A DNA stretch of 64,000 nucleotides from Lewinellaceae bacterium. GTDB lineage: Bacteria; Bacteroidota; Bacteroidia; Chitinophagales; Saprospiraceae. Location of the stretch: assembly GCA_020636075.1 (NCBI GenBank), contig JACJYO010000006.1, positions 1 to 64,000 on the forward strand. The letters run 5' to 3'. The translations under genes and the position numbers were made by a program. A model generated the notes under the pieces. That model was given only the letters and a program-made list of their open reading frames with translations, ran no database searches and was not told where the DNA came from. Below are positions 1-9,661 of this stretch, in pieces (position 1 is the first letter of the stretch; every line of letters begins with the position of its first letter).

Positions 1-48
1 TTTGTTCTGGAGACGTATGCCGCGGATCAAACACGGCTTCATCGCGGG

Positions 49-3000
49 CTACCGATTGATCAAGATCTTCCGGGTTAAGTAATCGCCGTCTTTGAAGCGT
101 ACCCGAACGAAATAGATCCCCGGAAGCCAGTTGGAGGCATCTGCATCCAGAATTATGTCGTTTTCGACGGATTCGTCTGGATTGAAACTCTGCCATACCT
201 GCTGTCCAAGCTGATCGATCACCTCCGTTTTTGTCACATTCCCGTTTTTCACCACAATTGCAAACGCACCAGATGCAGGGTTGGGGAATACTTCAAGTTC
301 TGGTGCCGGCTTTTCAACCTGGTCAAAACTGCTATTTCCCTGCGATAGCGCATTCGCAAAAGCTGACGCTGGTACCGGCGCCCAGTTTAGCGATGCCGAC
401 CGGTCTTCCGGTTCACCACCACCATTGAAATTGGAACTGCTCGCCTTATAGGCAAGGGTGCTGTTGCTCTGCTGGGTCTGGCAGGTGTACTTGGTAAGTA
501 ATACCCGGATTTGCCCGGTAAAACTTGCCTGCCAAACCAGTTTGGGCGCCAGACCGCAATAGTCGTCGTTGTAGGCATACAGCACGTCGTTGGTGCTTTT
601 TATCGAAATCTGGCCGTCAAAGGAAATTGAAGCGCCATCGGACGAGCAAAAGGAAAAGGTGTAAAACATGCCCGCCTGTACGTTGACCAGGCAATAGTGT
701 CCGCCCCACAGATTGCTCTGATACTGCCAATTGGCCGATGGGTTCAGCGCATAGGCCGGCGACTGCGTGCCGCCGGTGCAGTTGGTCGCATAAGGTGTCG
801 AAAAGCTGACTGTTGAAGACGGACTGCTTTGCTGGCCGTTACCACACAAGGCGATGACCCGCCACTGGTAGCTGTTGTTTGGTATCAGGCCGTAGATTCC
901 CATTGACAAGTTGGGGGTGGGGCTTCCGATATTGAGCCAGTTGCCATTGAAGAAAAACTGTACCTGGTAGCTTGTTGCCCCTGTTACGCTATTCCAGGTA
1001 AGGGTGGCAGTATTTTGGGTGATGCTGCCGGTTTGCAAATTAACCGGGCTTGCACAGCCTGTACTGGCGCCTGCCTGGGTGACAGTCGCTGTTTGCGTCA
1101 AGCCGCCACCGGAAATCGTAATGGTGGCTGTGCGGGCACTGCTGCTGGTGTTGGCGCTGAACGCAGCGACCAAGGTGCTGTTGTTAGAGCCACTTCCGGG
1201 GGATACGCTCAGCCATCCGGCGTTGTCCGAAGCAGTCCAGGCTACGTTACTGCTGATTGCAAAGGTAGCGGTGCCGCTGCTGGCCGGTACGTTTTGACTG
1301 GCCGGCGTGATGGCCAGGCTGTTGGACGCTGAGGCCACCACTCGTAGCGTGTAACATTGCGAAGCGCTATAGGCGCCGTTGTAGCCGTAAACTTTTACGA
1401 AATAGGTTCCCGCGGCCAGGGTCTGGGTGATGGACTCGCTGTTTGTATTGGCGTTCTCGGAAATGGCCAGTTGAACACCGCTGGCATTCTGCAAGATCAT
1501 ATCGTAGTCGTAGGGCAGAGTGCTTAGGTTGATCGCTGCAGTTTGGGTACTGCTCAGGCTGAATTTCCAATAGTCCACATCACTGCTTGTGCCGATTTGC
1601 GATTGTTTATCAGTGTTGAGCGCGATCGTTGGCGCCGTGCTCCGGGCATTGTTTGCCGGCTCGGAATCGTTCGAACAGTTGGGGTTTGTGTAGCCGGCCT
1701 GGGTAATGTTGGCCGTTTGGGTCAGGCCGCCGCCACTAATTGTGATGGTGGCCGTGCGGGGGCTGGCGCTGGTGTTGGCGGTAAAGGTTGCGGTCAGGGT
1801 ACCATTGTTGGTGCCGCTTGCCGGGGATACGTTTAACCAGGAAGCATTGTCCGTGACCGTCCAGGATACATTGGCGCCGACGGTTAGCGTTTCGCTGCCT
1901 GCTCCGGCGCCGACCGTTTTCGTTGTCGGAGAAACGGTCAGGTTGTTTGCCGCTGTGGTGGCTACTTTCAAGGTATAACACTGCGTATTGCTGTACGCGC
2001 CATTGTAGCCGTAGATCTTCAGCGTGTAGGTGCCCGCCGGGAGGTTGTTTTTTACAATAGTTTCGTCAACATTGCCACCCAATACGGAGAGCCCCAGTTG
2101 GGTTTGGTTTGCATCATAAAGTATGATATCGTAGTCGCCGGGCAATGTTTTCAGGGTAATCGCAACATTCATGCTTGCCGGAAGGCTGAATTTCCAGTAG
2201 TCTACATCACTGCTTGTGCCGATTTGCGATTGTTTGTCGGTGTTCAGCGAAAGGGCAGGGGCAGTGGACGGGGAATTATTAGCCGGTTCGTTGTCGTTGG
2301 AACAATTGGGGTTGGTGTTGGCAGATTGGGTAATCGTTACGGTGCGCGTAATGCCGCCGCCGGTAATGGTGATGGTGGCGGTGCGACTGGAGGAGCCGGT
2401 GTTGGCTGGGAAAGTGGCGGTGATAGTCCCGTTGTTTACGCCGCTGAAGGGGCAGATTTTAAGCCAGTTGCCCGTGCTGGACACAGTGGCAAGCCATTCT
2501 ATGTTGGCGTTTACGGAAATGGCGGTTGAGCCGGCGTTATACGATACGTTTTGGCTGGCCGGGCTGGCTGATAGTGTGCTGAGGGGCAGGGTAGCGAAGT
2601 TTAAACCGGTCGTCCAAGGGCCTGTTTGATTGCCCGGACAATTGATCTGCACCTGCCAATAATACGTGGTGCCAGGGCTCAGTCCCGTGATGATTTTCAC
2701 GGTATCGTTTGCAGCGGTTTGTGTCCAGGTGCCGCCGGAAGGCCGGTACCAGATGGTGTAATTGTACGTTCCAGCGCCGGGTGGATACCAAACCAGTTTG
2801 GCGGAAGTTTGACCCAAATTATGCACTTTGAGTCCGCGAATGGCTACTGTTTCACAGGCCGATCCGTTGATATTTACTGGTATAGCAGCCGACCAACCGG
2901 TGCTCTGCCCGCCGACACAGTTGGTGCGTATACGCCACTTGTGTGCGCCGGGTGTGAGGTTGTAAACGGTAGTGCTGGAACCCCAAAAGGGTGCGGGCGA

Positions 3001-4920
3001 CAGGTCCGTCCAGGGGCCGTTGCCGGTTTGCCATTGGATGGAATAATTCAGCGCCCCGGAAACATAACTCCAGTTCAGGGTAGCCGAATTGCTGGTGGTA
3101 GCCGCTGTGGTCGTTACGGCTGGCAAGGTACAATTGGTGCAACCGGGTGTGGTGACGATCAGGGGGGCGGAGTAGCGGCTGGTTTCGCCGCCGTTCTCGC
3201 AACGCACCATGCATTCAATTTCATAGGTGGTGCAGGGGTCGGCGCTAAAGGTGTATGTTTTGTAGAAATTAAGGTTGTTCTGGAAACCGCCGGGGTGCCG
3301 CCTGAACTTATAGCTGTAGGCATCCGTGTTGCATTTGATCGTAACCGAATAGGGCGATATGCTCAGCACCTCCAATTCGGCGGGCAGAGGCGAGTTGCAA
3401 GCGGTCGGGGCAGTGGTGAAGGGCACGGGCGTCGACCAGTTGCTGTACATGTTGTTGCCGCAGTAGGTGCGGATACGCCATTCGTAGGGAGTGTTGGAAC
3501 CCAGCCCACGGTCTGACGTAATATTTGCTTCATTGGTTGCCGGGAACAAGAACGAGCTCCCGGAGGTGGTCACTGATTTATACCAAACCGAACTGCCGAT
3601 GTGTCGCACCTCAATGTTGTACGACAGGGCGCCGGATACGGCATTCCATGAAAACTGAACATAGTCTGTTCCAAGTAAGTTCGTGCTCAGGTTAGTAGGG
3701 GCATTACAAAGTGCCAGCGTAGTAAAGCTGCTGCTTTCTTTCCAGCCCGACTCTAAACCATAGGCACAAATGCTTCGTGCACGGCATTTGTACGTAGTTG
3801 ATTGGCTGAGGTTGTTCAGATAAATGTAGTTTTCATCGGTGTACGGGCCGGCATTCACGGGCATCCAGGGGCCGTTGCCCGCTTTCATTTCAAATTCATG
3901 CCGGATAGCGCTCGACGCCGCCACCCAGTTTATTTTCGCAGTGGTGTTGGTGATTTGGCTGGCATAAACGGAATACGGTGTGCCACAGGACGAGGCTGAG
4001 CAGCTGAGGTACTTCCGATACATCTGGTATTGCGCTACCATCCTGGCCTTTTGTCCTTCCGTAAATTGTGTTTTACAGGCTTCAATACCATAAGACATAA
4101 TATTGTCCAGGTCGGGATTAAATGGTACGCCATTGGCATCGTGAATGGAAGGGGGGCCGATATACTGGCATTGGCCATTCCCGTTATACTGAACCAAAGA
4201 ACTTCCACATGCACTGCCATAACTCAACCCAGGGTCGGCCGGCGTATCGCAAACGCGATCACCGGCGGTCGTGCAGTTGCAACGCTCCACCAGTTCATCC
4301 GTGCCAGGCGTGCTCGGACAGCTTGGAATATTACCATGGGTATGAAGCAGTCCGAAGTAGTGGCCAAATTCATGAGGCAGGGTGGAATAGTTGACCTCTC
4401 CGGCTGCCAAAACAATAACATCGGGTTTATATTGGAGTGGGTTATAGGCATAGCCGCCAATTTCTTTGTTAGAAACTGTTACGGATTCTGGTAAATACAG
4501 GTTGACCACATCGGGTAAATAGGCGGCAGCCATAAGGGCGCTTTCTTCTGCATAATCAAAATAAAAAAGTGCAGTATTGTTAATGTAGTTCGTTTCGCCA
4601 CATTGTTCAAAGGAGAACCCGGTACCGCTGAATTTGTCGTTCAAGTTGCCTATAAGGCCGGTTACGTCGACGCTGTGTTCAACAGAGCCATCGTTTCTTC
4701 GAATAACATGAATTTTTACCGGAATGGTTACGGCAGATTCCGGCGTATTTTCCCGCGCCAGGAATGCAATGCGTTGTTGGACGATGGATTCCATTTTATC
4801 GATTTGTGCCATCGTTGCGCTGTCCAGGACAGTTCCACAAATCAGGTGTGTTTCATGTTGGGCCCTGGCAATCCAGCTAAACAGCTGAAAGAGGATAAGT
4901 AGCAGGAAAATCTTTTTCAT
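49..4920 (-). CDS. Secreted M43-type zinc metalloprotease with FN3, BACON and PPC modules and a T9SS type A signal
   Basis: The 1623-residue product begins with a signal peptide (about residues 1-21, ending IARAQ). The metzincin zinc motif HEFGHYFGLLH is at residues 183-193 with all three His and the Glu present, and the Met-turn NIMSYG is near residue 273, as in M43 (pachylysin/cytophagalysin) proteases. Behind it come fibronectin type III repeats (about 310-780), then three BACON-like modules (WLxVSPxSGxNN...TATITISGGG) alternating with two PPC-like modules (DVDYWKFSL), another FN3 and a C-terminal T9SS type A sorting domain (FPNPASG ... KILINR). It should be exported across the outer membrane and either anchored or released, cutting extracellular protein while the modules bind glycans or protein. 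The start is the only Met ahead of the signal peptide. It has its own promoter of the shared 22-spaced type and lies downstream of the CHAT gene on the same strand. The family call is firm; the substrate is unknown. Confidence 0.93.
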   Translation of the reverse strand: MKKIFLLLILFQLFSWIARAQHETHLICGTVLDSATMAQIDKMESIVQQRIAFLARENTPESAVTIPVKIHVIRRNDGSVEHSVDVTGLIGNLNDKFSGTGFSFEQCGETNYINNTALFYFDYAEESALMAAAYLPDVVNLYLPESVTVSNKEIGGYAYNPLQYKPDVIVLAAGEVNYSTLPHEFGHYFGLLHTHGNIPSCPSTPGTDELVERCNCTTAGDRVCDTPADPGLSYGSACGSSLVQYNGNGQCQYIGPPSIHDANGVPFNPDLDNIMSYGIEACKTQFTEGQKARMVAQYQMYRKYLSCSASSCGTPYSVYASQITNTTAKINWVAASSAIRHEFEMKAGNGPWMPVNAGPYTDENYIYLNNLSQSTTYKCRARSICAYGLESGWKESSSFTTLALCNAPTNLSTNLLGTDYVQFSWNAVSGALSYNIEVRHIGSSVWYKSVTTSGSSFLFPATNEANITSDRGLGSNTPYEWRIRTYCGNNMYSNWSTPVPFTTAPTACNSPLPAELEVLSISPYSVTIKCNTDAYSYKFRRHPGGFQNNLNFYKTYTFSADPCTTYEIECMVRCENGGETSRYSAPLIVTTPGCTNCTLPAVTTTAATTSNSATLNWSYVSGALNYSIQWQTGNGPWTDLSPAPFWGSSTTVYNLTPGAHKWRIRTNCVGGQSTGWSAAIPVNINGSACETVAIRGLKVHNLGQTSAKLVWYPPGAGTYNYTIWYRPSGGTWTQTAANDTVKIITGLSPGTTYYWQVQINCPGNQTGPWTTGLNFATLPLSTLSASPASQNVSYNAGSTAISVNANIEWLATVSSTGNWLKICPFSGVNNGTITATFPANTGSSSRTATITITGGGITRTVTITQSANTNPNCSNDNEPANNSPSTAPALSLNTDKQSQIGTSSDVDYWKFSLPASMNVAITLKTLPGDYDIILYDANQTQLGLSVLGGNVDETIVKNNLPAGTYTLKIYGYNGAYSNTQCYTLKVATTAANNLTVSPTTKTVGAGAGSETLTVGANVSWTVTDNASWLNVSPASGTNNGTLTATFTANTSASPRTATITISGGGLTQTANITQAGYTNPNCSNDSEPANNARSTAPTIALNTDKQSQIGTSSDVDYWKFSLSSTQTAAINLSTLPYDYDMILQNASGVQLAISENANTNSESITQTLAAGTYFVKVYGYNGAYSASQCYTLRVVASASNSLAITPASQNVPASSGTATFAISSNVAWTASDNAGWLSVSPGSGSNNSTLVAAFSANTSSSARTATITISGGGLTQTATVTQAGASTGCASPVNLQTGSITQNTATLTWNSVTGATSYQVQFFFNGNWLNIGSPTPNLSMGIYGLIPNNSYQWRVIALCGNGQQSSPSSTVSFSTPYATNCTGGTQSPAYALNPSANWQYQSNLWGGHYCLVNVQAGMFYTFSFCSSDGASISFDGQISIKSTNDVLYAYNDDYCGLAPKLVWQASFTGQIRVLLTKYTCQTQQSNSTLAYKASSSNFNGGGEPEDRSASLNWAPVPASAFANALSQGNSSFDQVEKPAPELEVFPNPASGAFAIVVKNGNVTKTEVIDQLGQQVWQSFNPDESVENDIILDADASNWLPGIYFVRVRFKDGDYLTRKILINR

Positions 4921-4963
4921 ACAGTGCAGTTTTTAACCAGTGAAAAAAATGTGATTTCAACAG

Positions 4964-4992
4964 GTTAGAGGCACCCCAATGAAAAAGGTACC
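4964..4992 (-). promoter_or_regulatory. Shared ECF-type promoter of the M43 protease gene
   Basis: On the minus strand GGTACCTTTTT (4982-4992) and CTCTAAC (4964-4970) have their first bases exactly 22 apart, with 11 bases between boxes. The same two boxes at the same spacing precede three other genes in the window. The predicted transcript starts about 40 bases before the ATG at 4920. The -35 box forms the 3' arm of an imperfect hairpin (AAAGGTGCTCC with GGGGTACCTTT). Assignment to a particular sigma factor is inference. Confidence 0.72.
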
Positions 4993-5044
4993 CCGGGATG
5001 GAGCACCTTTCTCAAAAAATTTACCGGCTAAAATTGTCCGCACT

Positions 5045-7696
5045 TCAACGAAGCGGGGCATTGTCGCCGATCAGAATAAATCCGGCCCAGAAGTATGGGT
5101 GTGCCCATTGCCCGTTATCGCCGGCTATCAGCTGAAATTTGGCCAGGCGCAGGGCTTCGGCTTTTGTCGGTCCCGGCGCCGATTCCGTGCAACCGGGAAG
5201 CAGGTTCTGGTAAAAGGCTACCATAAGCGCTGCAGTGGCAGGGTCGTTTACTTTCCAGAACGAGCTGACGATACTTTTAGCCCGGGCATATGCGAAAGCC
5301 CGGGAAAGACTGAGAATGCCTTCGCCGCGACTGAATTTGCCTAAATTGGTTTGGCAAGCGCTCAATACGACCAGGTCGGCTACGAGCCTGAGGTTGTAAA
5401 TGTCGCCCAGGTAAAGATTGGATGCTGCAACATCTGCCTTTGGTGAAAAGGTGATGAAGGCGTGTTCATTTGAGTGCTCGTCTGTCCAGGCGTGAGAGGA
5501 AAGGTGTAAAACATTTGCTACGGGTGCGATGCTGTAAAATTGATCCAGCGATGCCTGTTCAGCTAAAAAGACGCCAGGCGCCTGAAAACAGGTGGCAATT
5601 TGCTGTATTTCTTTGCCGGAATGCCGCAAATACAAATGTTCATACCCCAGCATTTTCCGGTCCCATGGAGCAAAACCGCTGAACGTCAGCGGGCCATTGT
5701 GTTCGCTTTTATGTCCCATTTCGTCCAAAAGAGTGGCACTGTAGGCATAATAAATGCGGTGTTTGCGCAACATGTAGGGATAGTCGGCATAATTTCCGGA
5801 TCTGTTTGCTTCCCCGGTTAACAATGCTTCGAATGGGATCAGGGCCAAACGCCCGTCGGGAATAATGATCAGCACCGAATCGAGCCAGGGTGCTACCGGA
5901 GCCACCAGGGAGTCGTACAGTAACCGGGCGGCAGTTTTATACAATTTAAGATTTTTATCGAAATACAGCGAATCGGCATAGCCGGTAATGCCATCTATCA
6001 GATCATCGATTTGCCTATTGAGTGAAAAGGTATTGGGAACTTCTCGAAGGTATGCCTTGTCAGCCTGAATAGCCAGGATAAAAAGGCTGGTGTCGCCGGC
6101 AAAATAGTGCAACAGGGTGGTGCCGGGGGGAGTGTGTTTTTGACGGATTTCCAGCAGGTTGCGTACGGGAAGTTCGAAACGTGCTCTGTTATATTCCGGA
6201 AAGTCAATAGCGATTTGCTGAATGAGCTTGTCATACTCCAGTCGTAAGCCGGCTGCTTTGGCGTTTATTTCAGTAAGGTCGGCCTTTTGAGCAACAGCGA
6301 TCCAGTACTGTTTTTCAGTACTGGCCAGATCGGCCCTGAGGTTTTCTTCCCGGTTGACCAAGGTTTCCGGAAGGCCATTATCCTTCAGCGCCTGATCGGC
6401 TTGCATGGCGCCGTACAAGGCTAGTGCCTTACTTTTTTCAATAAACCAATAAGCCGTTTCGAGCAGGTTATTGTCCTTGCTGCGTTGCCAGAGCAGCCAG
6501 CAGGCGTAGAGACCGCGTTCATACCGCGTTTTTGCCAGTTTTTGCAAATATTCCCGGGCATGGCGGCCAGTGTAATTGGGGCGTATGTTATCGATAAACC
6601 GGTCGACAGTCAGGGTAATGCGGATGGCCTGGCGGAGCCGGGTGGTGTCGCCCGTGAGCAAATAGGCTTTGATCAACGCTTCCGTTCTACTCCCTTCAAT
6701 TGTAAAATACTGGTCTGGACTGGAAATTAACTGGAATGGTCCGTTTGGGTCGGGTAATGCTGCTCGTGCAGAATCGAGGTAACGCAGCGCACCCTCCACA
6801 TCATCTTGTAAATACCGGTCAGTGCCCAGGTTCTGAAAATCGCGCGCCACTTCGGGGTGCTGTTCACCAAACAGTTTTCGCGACAGGGCCAGGGCATCCA
6901 GATGCCATTGCTCCGCTTCGACAAGCTGGCCCAGCAATTGGTAGGCGGAACCGATGTTGCTCAATATGCTGGGTCGAATGGGGTTGTTTGGTGCTAATTT
7001 GGCCAGGCGGGTATTGGCGTTTTGGAAGTGCTCCAGTGCCTCACGGTATTGTTTTAATCCAATATAAGCTGCGCCTTCATTGGAAATGAGCTCTGCAGGC
7101 GCCATAACTTGCATGATCGCTTTGGCTTTATGGATGTAGTCCAGGGCCTTTTCCCATTCTTCTTCATAGAGATAAGCCCCTGCCAGGTTGACATATACCG
7201 AACCTTTGTTCATAACAGCAGGGCTATTTTCGAGGATCGCTAGTGCCTGCATGGAATAGTCGATACATTTTTGTGGCTCGTGCGCGATGCCATAGGCCTG
7301 GCCGAGGTTGGCCAGCGAATGGCCGATAGTGTCGTTGCCGGGCGGATAGATTTTCTGCCGGATGCGCAAAGCTTTTTGATGGAAAGCAATGGCTTCCCTG
7401 GTATAACCCAGCATGGCTTTTGCCAGACCAATGTTATTGTAGAGTTGTGCAATATCCCGGTGTTCCTCGGGGAGATACTGCTCCCGGATGTGCAAGGCGG
7501 AGTCATAGTAAACCAGCGCTTCGCGGTAATTTTTTTTGTTAAGATGGTAGTTGCGCCCTGTTTGAAACAGCGAATCGGCTTTGAGCAGTTGAGTTTCTTT
7601 AGGTGAAACCGTTGCCGGGTTAGGTTGTCCTGTGGCAACTTGATTGGCGGTTAAAACGGCCATTAAACAAATGAGCAAAGAGTGATGTGTTGGCAT
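5045..7696 (-). CDS. Secreted TPR-CHAT caspase-like protease (module A)
   Basis: The start is taken at 7696, because the 43 codons upstream run into the promoter and the residues after this Met form a signal peptide (ending ANQVATGQ). The 883-residue product has about eight tetratricopeptide repeats in its first 400 residues, a helical linker, and a C-terminal CHAT domain ending in FWAGFILIGDNAPLR. The caspase-type dyad is intact: His735 in LSSHA and Cys781 in LSACQT. CHAT domains are clan CD peptidases, usually switched on through attached TPRs. Here the signal peptide puts the enzyme in the periplasm or outside. It is divergent from a sigma factor/membrane-TPR pair and shares the promoter type of its neighbours. 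A role in cutting the membrane TPR protein, or in processing secreted proteins, is inference. Some CHAT proteins are only scaffolds, so catalysis needs a test. Confidence 0.9.
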   Translation of the reverse strand: MPTHHSLLICLMAVLTANQVATGQPNPATVSPKETQLLKADSLFQTGRNYHLNKKNYREALVYYDSALHIREQYLPEEHRDIAQLYNNIGLAKAMLGYTREAIAFHQKALRIRQKIYPPGNDTIGHSLANLGQAYGIAHEPQKCIDYSMQALAILENSPAVMNKGSVYVNLAGAYLYEEEWEKALDYIHKAKAIMQVMAPAELISNEGAAYIGLKQYREALEHFQNANTRLAKLAPNNPIRPSILSNIGSAYQLLGQLVEAEQWHLDALALSRKLFGEQHPEVARDFQNLGTDRYLQDDVEGALRYLDSARAALPDPNGPFQLISSPDQYFTIEGSRTEALIKAYLLTGDTTRLRQAIRITLTVDRFIDNIRPNYTGRHAREYLQKLAKTRYERGLYACWLLWQRSKDNNLLETAYWFIEKSKALALYGAMQADQALKDNGLPETLVNREENLRADLASTEKQYWIAVAQKADLTEINAKAAGLRLEYDKLIQQIAIDFPEYNRARFELPVRNLLEIRQKHTPPGTTLLHYFAGDTSLFILAIQADKAYLREVPNTFSLNRQIDDLIDGITGYADSLYFDKNLKLYKTAARLLYDSLVAPVAPWLDSVLIIIPDGRLALIPFEALLTGEANRSGNYADYPYMLRKHRIYYAYSATLLDEMGHKSEHNGPLTFSGFAPWDRKMLGYEHLYLRHSGKEIQQIATCFQAPGVFLAEQASLDQFYSIAPVANVLHLSSHAWTDEHSNEHAFITFSPKADVAASNLYLGDIYNLRLVADLVVLSACQTNLGKFSRGEGILSLSRAFAYARAKSIVSSFWKVNDPATAALMVAFYQNLLPGCTESAPGPTKAEALRLAKFQLIAGDNGQWAHPYFWAGFILIGDNAPLR

Positions 7697-7715
7697 AAGC
7701 AAATGTTTTTTTCGT

Positions 7716-7744
7716 ATTAGAGGCAGCTGTCTCAAAAAGGTACC
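7716..7744 (-). promoter_or_regulatory. Shared ECF-type promoter of CHAT gene A
   Basis: GGTACCTTTTT (7734-7744) and CTCTAAT (7716-7722) on the minus strand are 22 bases apart, first base to first base. The CHAT start codon at 7696 follows about 20 bases after the -10-like box, which gives a very short leader. It sits back to back with the plus-strand site at 7768-7796. Confidence 0.73.
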
Positions 7745-7767
7745 TGAAAAAAAGTTGAAAATCGTAC

Positions 7768-7796
7768 GGTACTTTTTTTCCGCGCTGCACTCTATT
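7768..7796 (+). promoter_or_regulatory. Shared ECF-type promoter of sigma factor gene A
   Basis: GGTACTTTTTTT begins at 7768 and CTCTATT at 7790, again 22 bases apart. It points towards the sigma gene at 7928, leaving a leader of about 125 bases. If the sigma factor reads this promoter, the gene is autoregulated, as is usual for ECF sigma operons. Confidence 0.68.
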
Positions 7797-7927
7797 CTCT
7801 TCAGTGCAGTTAGGTGTGCAAACACGCCAGCAACGGTTTTTTGAAAATCGCCATAAATTAACGTAAACTGCCATGACTATTTTTCTGAAAATTAGTTTCT
7901 TGTCTGCCGAAATCACCTTTTGCAGCC

Positions 7928-8503
7928 ATGGAAAAAACCAACCAACCCGAATGGACCGACGAAGCAATTTTAGAAGCCCTGCAGCGCGGCGGAACCTATG
8001 CCGACAAGGCCTGGGAATACATGTCGAAAAAATGGCGGGGCATTTTAATAGAGTCCATAAAAAAGCGAGGCAAACAAGTTTTCGTAAAGGAAGCGGAATT
8101 GGAGGAAGGCATTGTGGAAGCATCCATTTCGTTTATAAAAACAGTTACCAATCCGAAATGGCCCGGCCTGAAAAATAAATTGAGCACCTATTTTGCCGCT
8201 TGTGTTTACAATGCCTGGGTAAAAATTCGGAAGCGCGACAAGCCATATATCTTTCCAGGTGAGGAACCACCGGTTCCGGAAGATGACACACCTGATGTTT
8301 ATGAAGAAGAACGCGACATGCTGAATCAAGCCCTGCAATACCTGGATGCAAAATGTCGCGAACTGCTCCGGATGGATTATGAAGGATACTCAAACCAGGA
8401 AATAGCTGATGCTTCGGGGCTTTCCCGGCGCGCCATTACAAAGAGACTGACCCGCTGCCGGAATCGGTTGCGCGACCTGATCCGGAAACTATTCAACCTC
8501 TAA
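7928..8503 (+). CDS. ECF-like RNA polymerase sigma factor (module A)
   Basis: The 191-residue protein has the size of an ECF sigma factor. Residues about 22-95 correspond to a diverged region 2, and residues about 135-185 form region 4 with a clear helix-turn-helix (YSNQEIADASGLSRRAITKR) followed by a basic recognition tail. The linker is acidic and proline-rich (EEPPVPEDDTP). The N-terminus (WTDEAILEALQRGG...KAWEYM) aligns with sigma B at 13,892-14,491, supporting the start. The gene is 13 bases ahead of a membrane TPR protein with an anti-sigma-like N-terminus and is divergent from CHAT gene A. It probably directs polymerase to the GGTACC/CTCTAAT promoters around it (inference from co-location and the site in front of its own gene). 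Confidence 0.88.
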   Translation: MEKTNQPEWTDEAILEALQRGGTYADKAWEYMSKKWRGILIESIKKRGKQVFVKEAELEEGIVEASISFIKTVTNPKWPGLKNKLSTYFAACVYNAWVKIRKRDKPYIFPGEEPPVPEDDTPDVYEEERDMLNQALQYLDAKCRELLRMDYEGYSNQEIADASGLSRRAITKRLTRCRNRLRDLIRKLFNL

Positions 8504-8516
8504 ACCAGAATAAAGA

Positions 8517-9512
8517 ATGCCAGACGACATCTTACGCGATAAAATACAGGACTGGTTGAGGGGCCGGCTTTCCGGCGCCGAAGCTGCTGCCCTGCAAGCG
8601 AAAGCCGAAGCCGACCCGGAATTTGCCCATCTTGTGGAGCAAGAGCGCCTCTACCTGGAAGCCTTGGAGTTGTTGTTCAAGAAAAAACTGGCTAACAACC
8701 TCGCCCGCTGGCGCCTCGACCCGGACAACATTCCGCCGCCACCTGATTTCACCACTCCGGCTAAACCGAACGCGCAAACAACCGGCAACCGGCTTTGGAG
8801 GTTTTTTTACCGCAGTTACAAATTTTGGCTTGCCGGCGTTGCCCTGCTTACGCTTGGGCTATTGGCCTGGTTGTTTTGGCTCGATCCTACACCTGCGTCT
8901 TTCCCACCGGATTCACCAAATACACCGATTGAACAACAGGAGCAGCCGGTTGCAGGTTCCGGTACGGAGCAGGAAGACGAAACTGAAAAGCCAAACCAGC
9001 AACGTCCCATCTATCCGCTTCGCCAGCTCGCTGTGAATCTGCATCAGCCGGAATATACCGGATCAACCAGACAAAGTGCCAACACTGGCTCAACCGAAAT
9101 ACGGGCAGAGGCAGATTCCGCCAGTGCCGTCAATCCCGCCGATCCCGCCTACCGCTTCCGGCTTGCCCAGGATACACTGAAAAGCGGTCATGCGGCTGCA
9201 GCAATTGCCCTGTTGCAGCCACTGGTATTGGAAGATTCACTCGCCTCCGACCTGCACCTCTGGCTGGGGCATGCATGGTTTAAAAGCGGGAAGTTCGAAG
9301 AGGCTATCACAGCGTACCGCCGATTTGAGGCGCTGACGGAACGCACCGATTATGCTGATTGGTACTTGCTGTTGTCCTATCTGGCGGTTTATCCAGAGCA
9401 TAAACAGGCATTTGACGAATTGTTAACCAAAATAACCAAGAATCCGAAACACCGATTTTACAATGAGGCAAACCAGCTAAAAAGCCAGCTCGGCAAGTCC
9501 GGGAATAGGTAA
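8517..9512 (+). CDS. Single-pass membrane TPR protein, candidate anti-sigma factor (module A)
   Basis: The 331-residue product has no signal peptide. Residues 1-65 form a short helical domain (LRGRLSGAEAAALQAKAEADPEF) of the type seen at the start of membrane anti-sigma factors. One transmembrane helix follows at about 103-122, then a Gln/Glu/Pro-rich linker, and residues about 220-331 carry TPR-like helices (KSGKFEEAITAYRRFEAL). The predicted topology is N-in, with the TPR domain in the periplasm. It lies 13 bases after the sigma gene, so the two are co-transcribed. Its C-terminal third aligns clearly with the equivalent protein of module B (YRRF...WYLLLSYLAVYPEHK against YRRY...WNLCLFYLADYPQYK). 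Control of the sigma factor is inferred from context; no zinc-binding anti-sigma motif is present. Confidence 0.8.
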   Translation: MPDDILRDKIQDWLRGRLSGAEAAALQAKAEADPEFAHLVEQERLYLEALELLFKKKLANNLARWRLDPDNIPPPPDFTTPAKPNAQTTGNRLWRFFYRSYKFWLAGVALLTLGLLAWLFWLDPTPASFPPDSPNTPIEQQEQPVAGSGTEQEDETEKPNQQRPIYPLRQLAVNLHQPEYTGSTRQSANTGSTEIRAEADSASAVNPADPAYRFRLAQDTLKSGHAAAAIALLQPLVLEDSLASDLHLWLGHAWFKSGKFEEAITAYRRFEALTERTDYADWYLLLSYLAVYPEHKQAFDELLTKITKNPKHRFYNEANQLKSQLGKSGNR

Positions 9513-9559
9513 GGCCTTCCGCTCTTCAAATTTTTTTTCAAAAAAACAGCACTTCCAGG

Positions 9560-9589
9560 GGTACTTTTTGGATCCAGGTACACTCAGAT
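9560..9589 (+). promoter_or_regulatory. Probable shared-type promoter of the T9SS adhesin gene
   Basis: GGTACTTTTT begins at 9560 and CTCAGAT at 9583, a spacing of 23 rather than 22 and with two changes in the second box. It is weaker than the other sites, but it lies in the 149-base gap ahead of the adhesin gene, oriented towards it. Confidence 0.45.
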
Positions 9590-9661
9590 AAGACAAGACC
9601 CGTCGGCTGTCAAAGTATTGCCTGGGAATACTGCTTGATCCTTCATTTAATTTTTTCAAAC

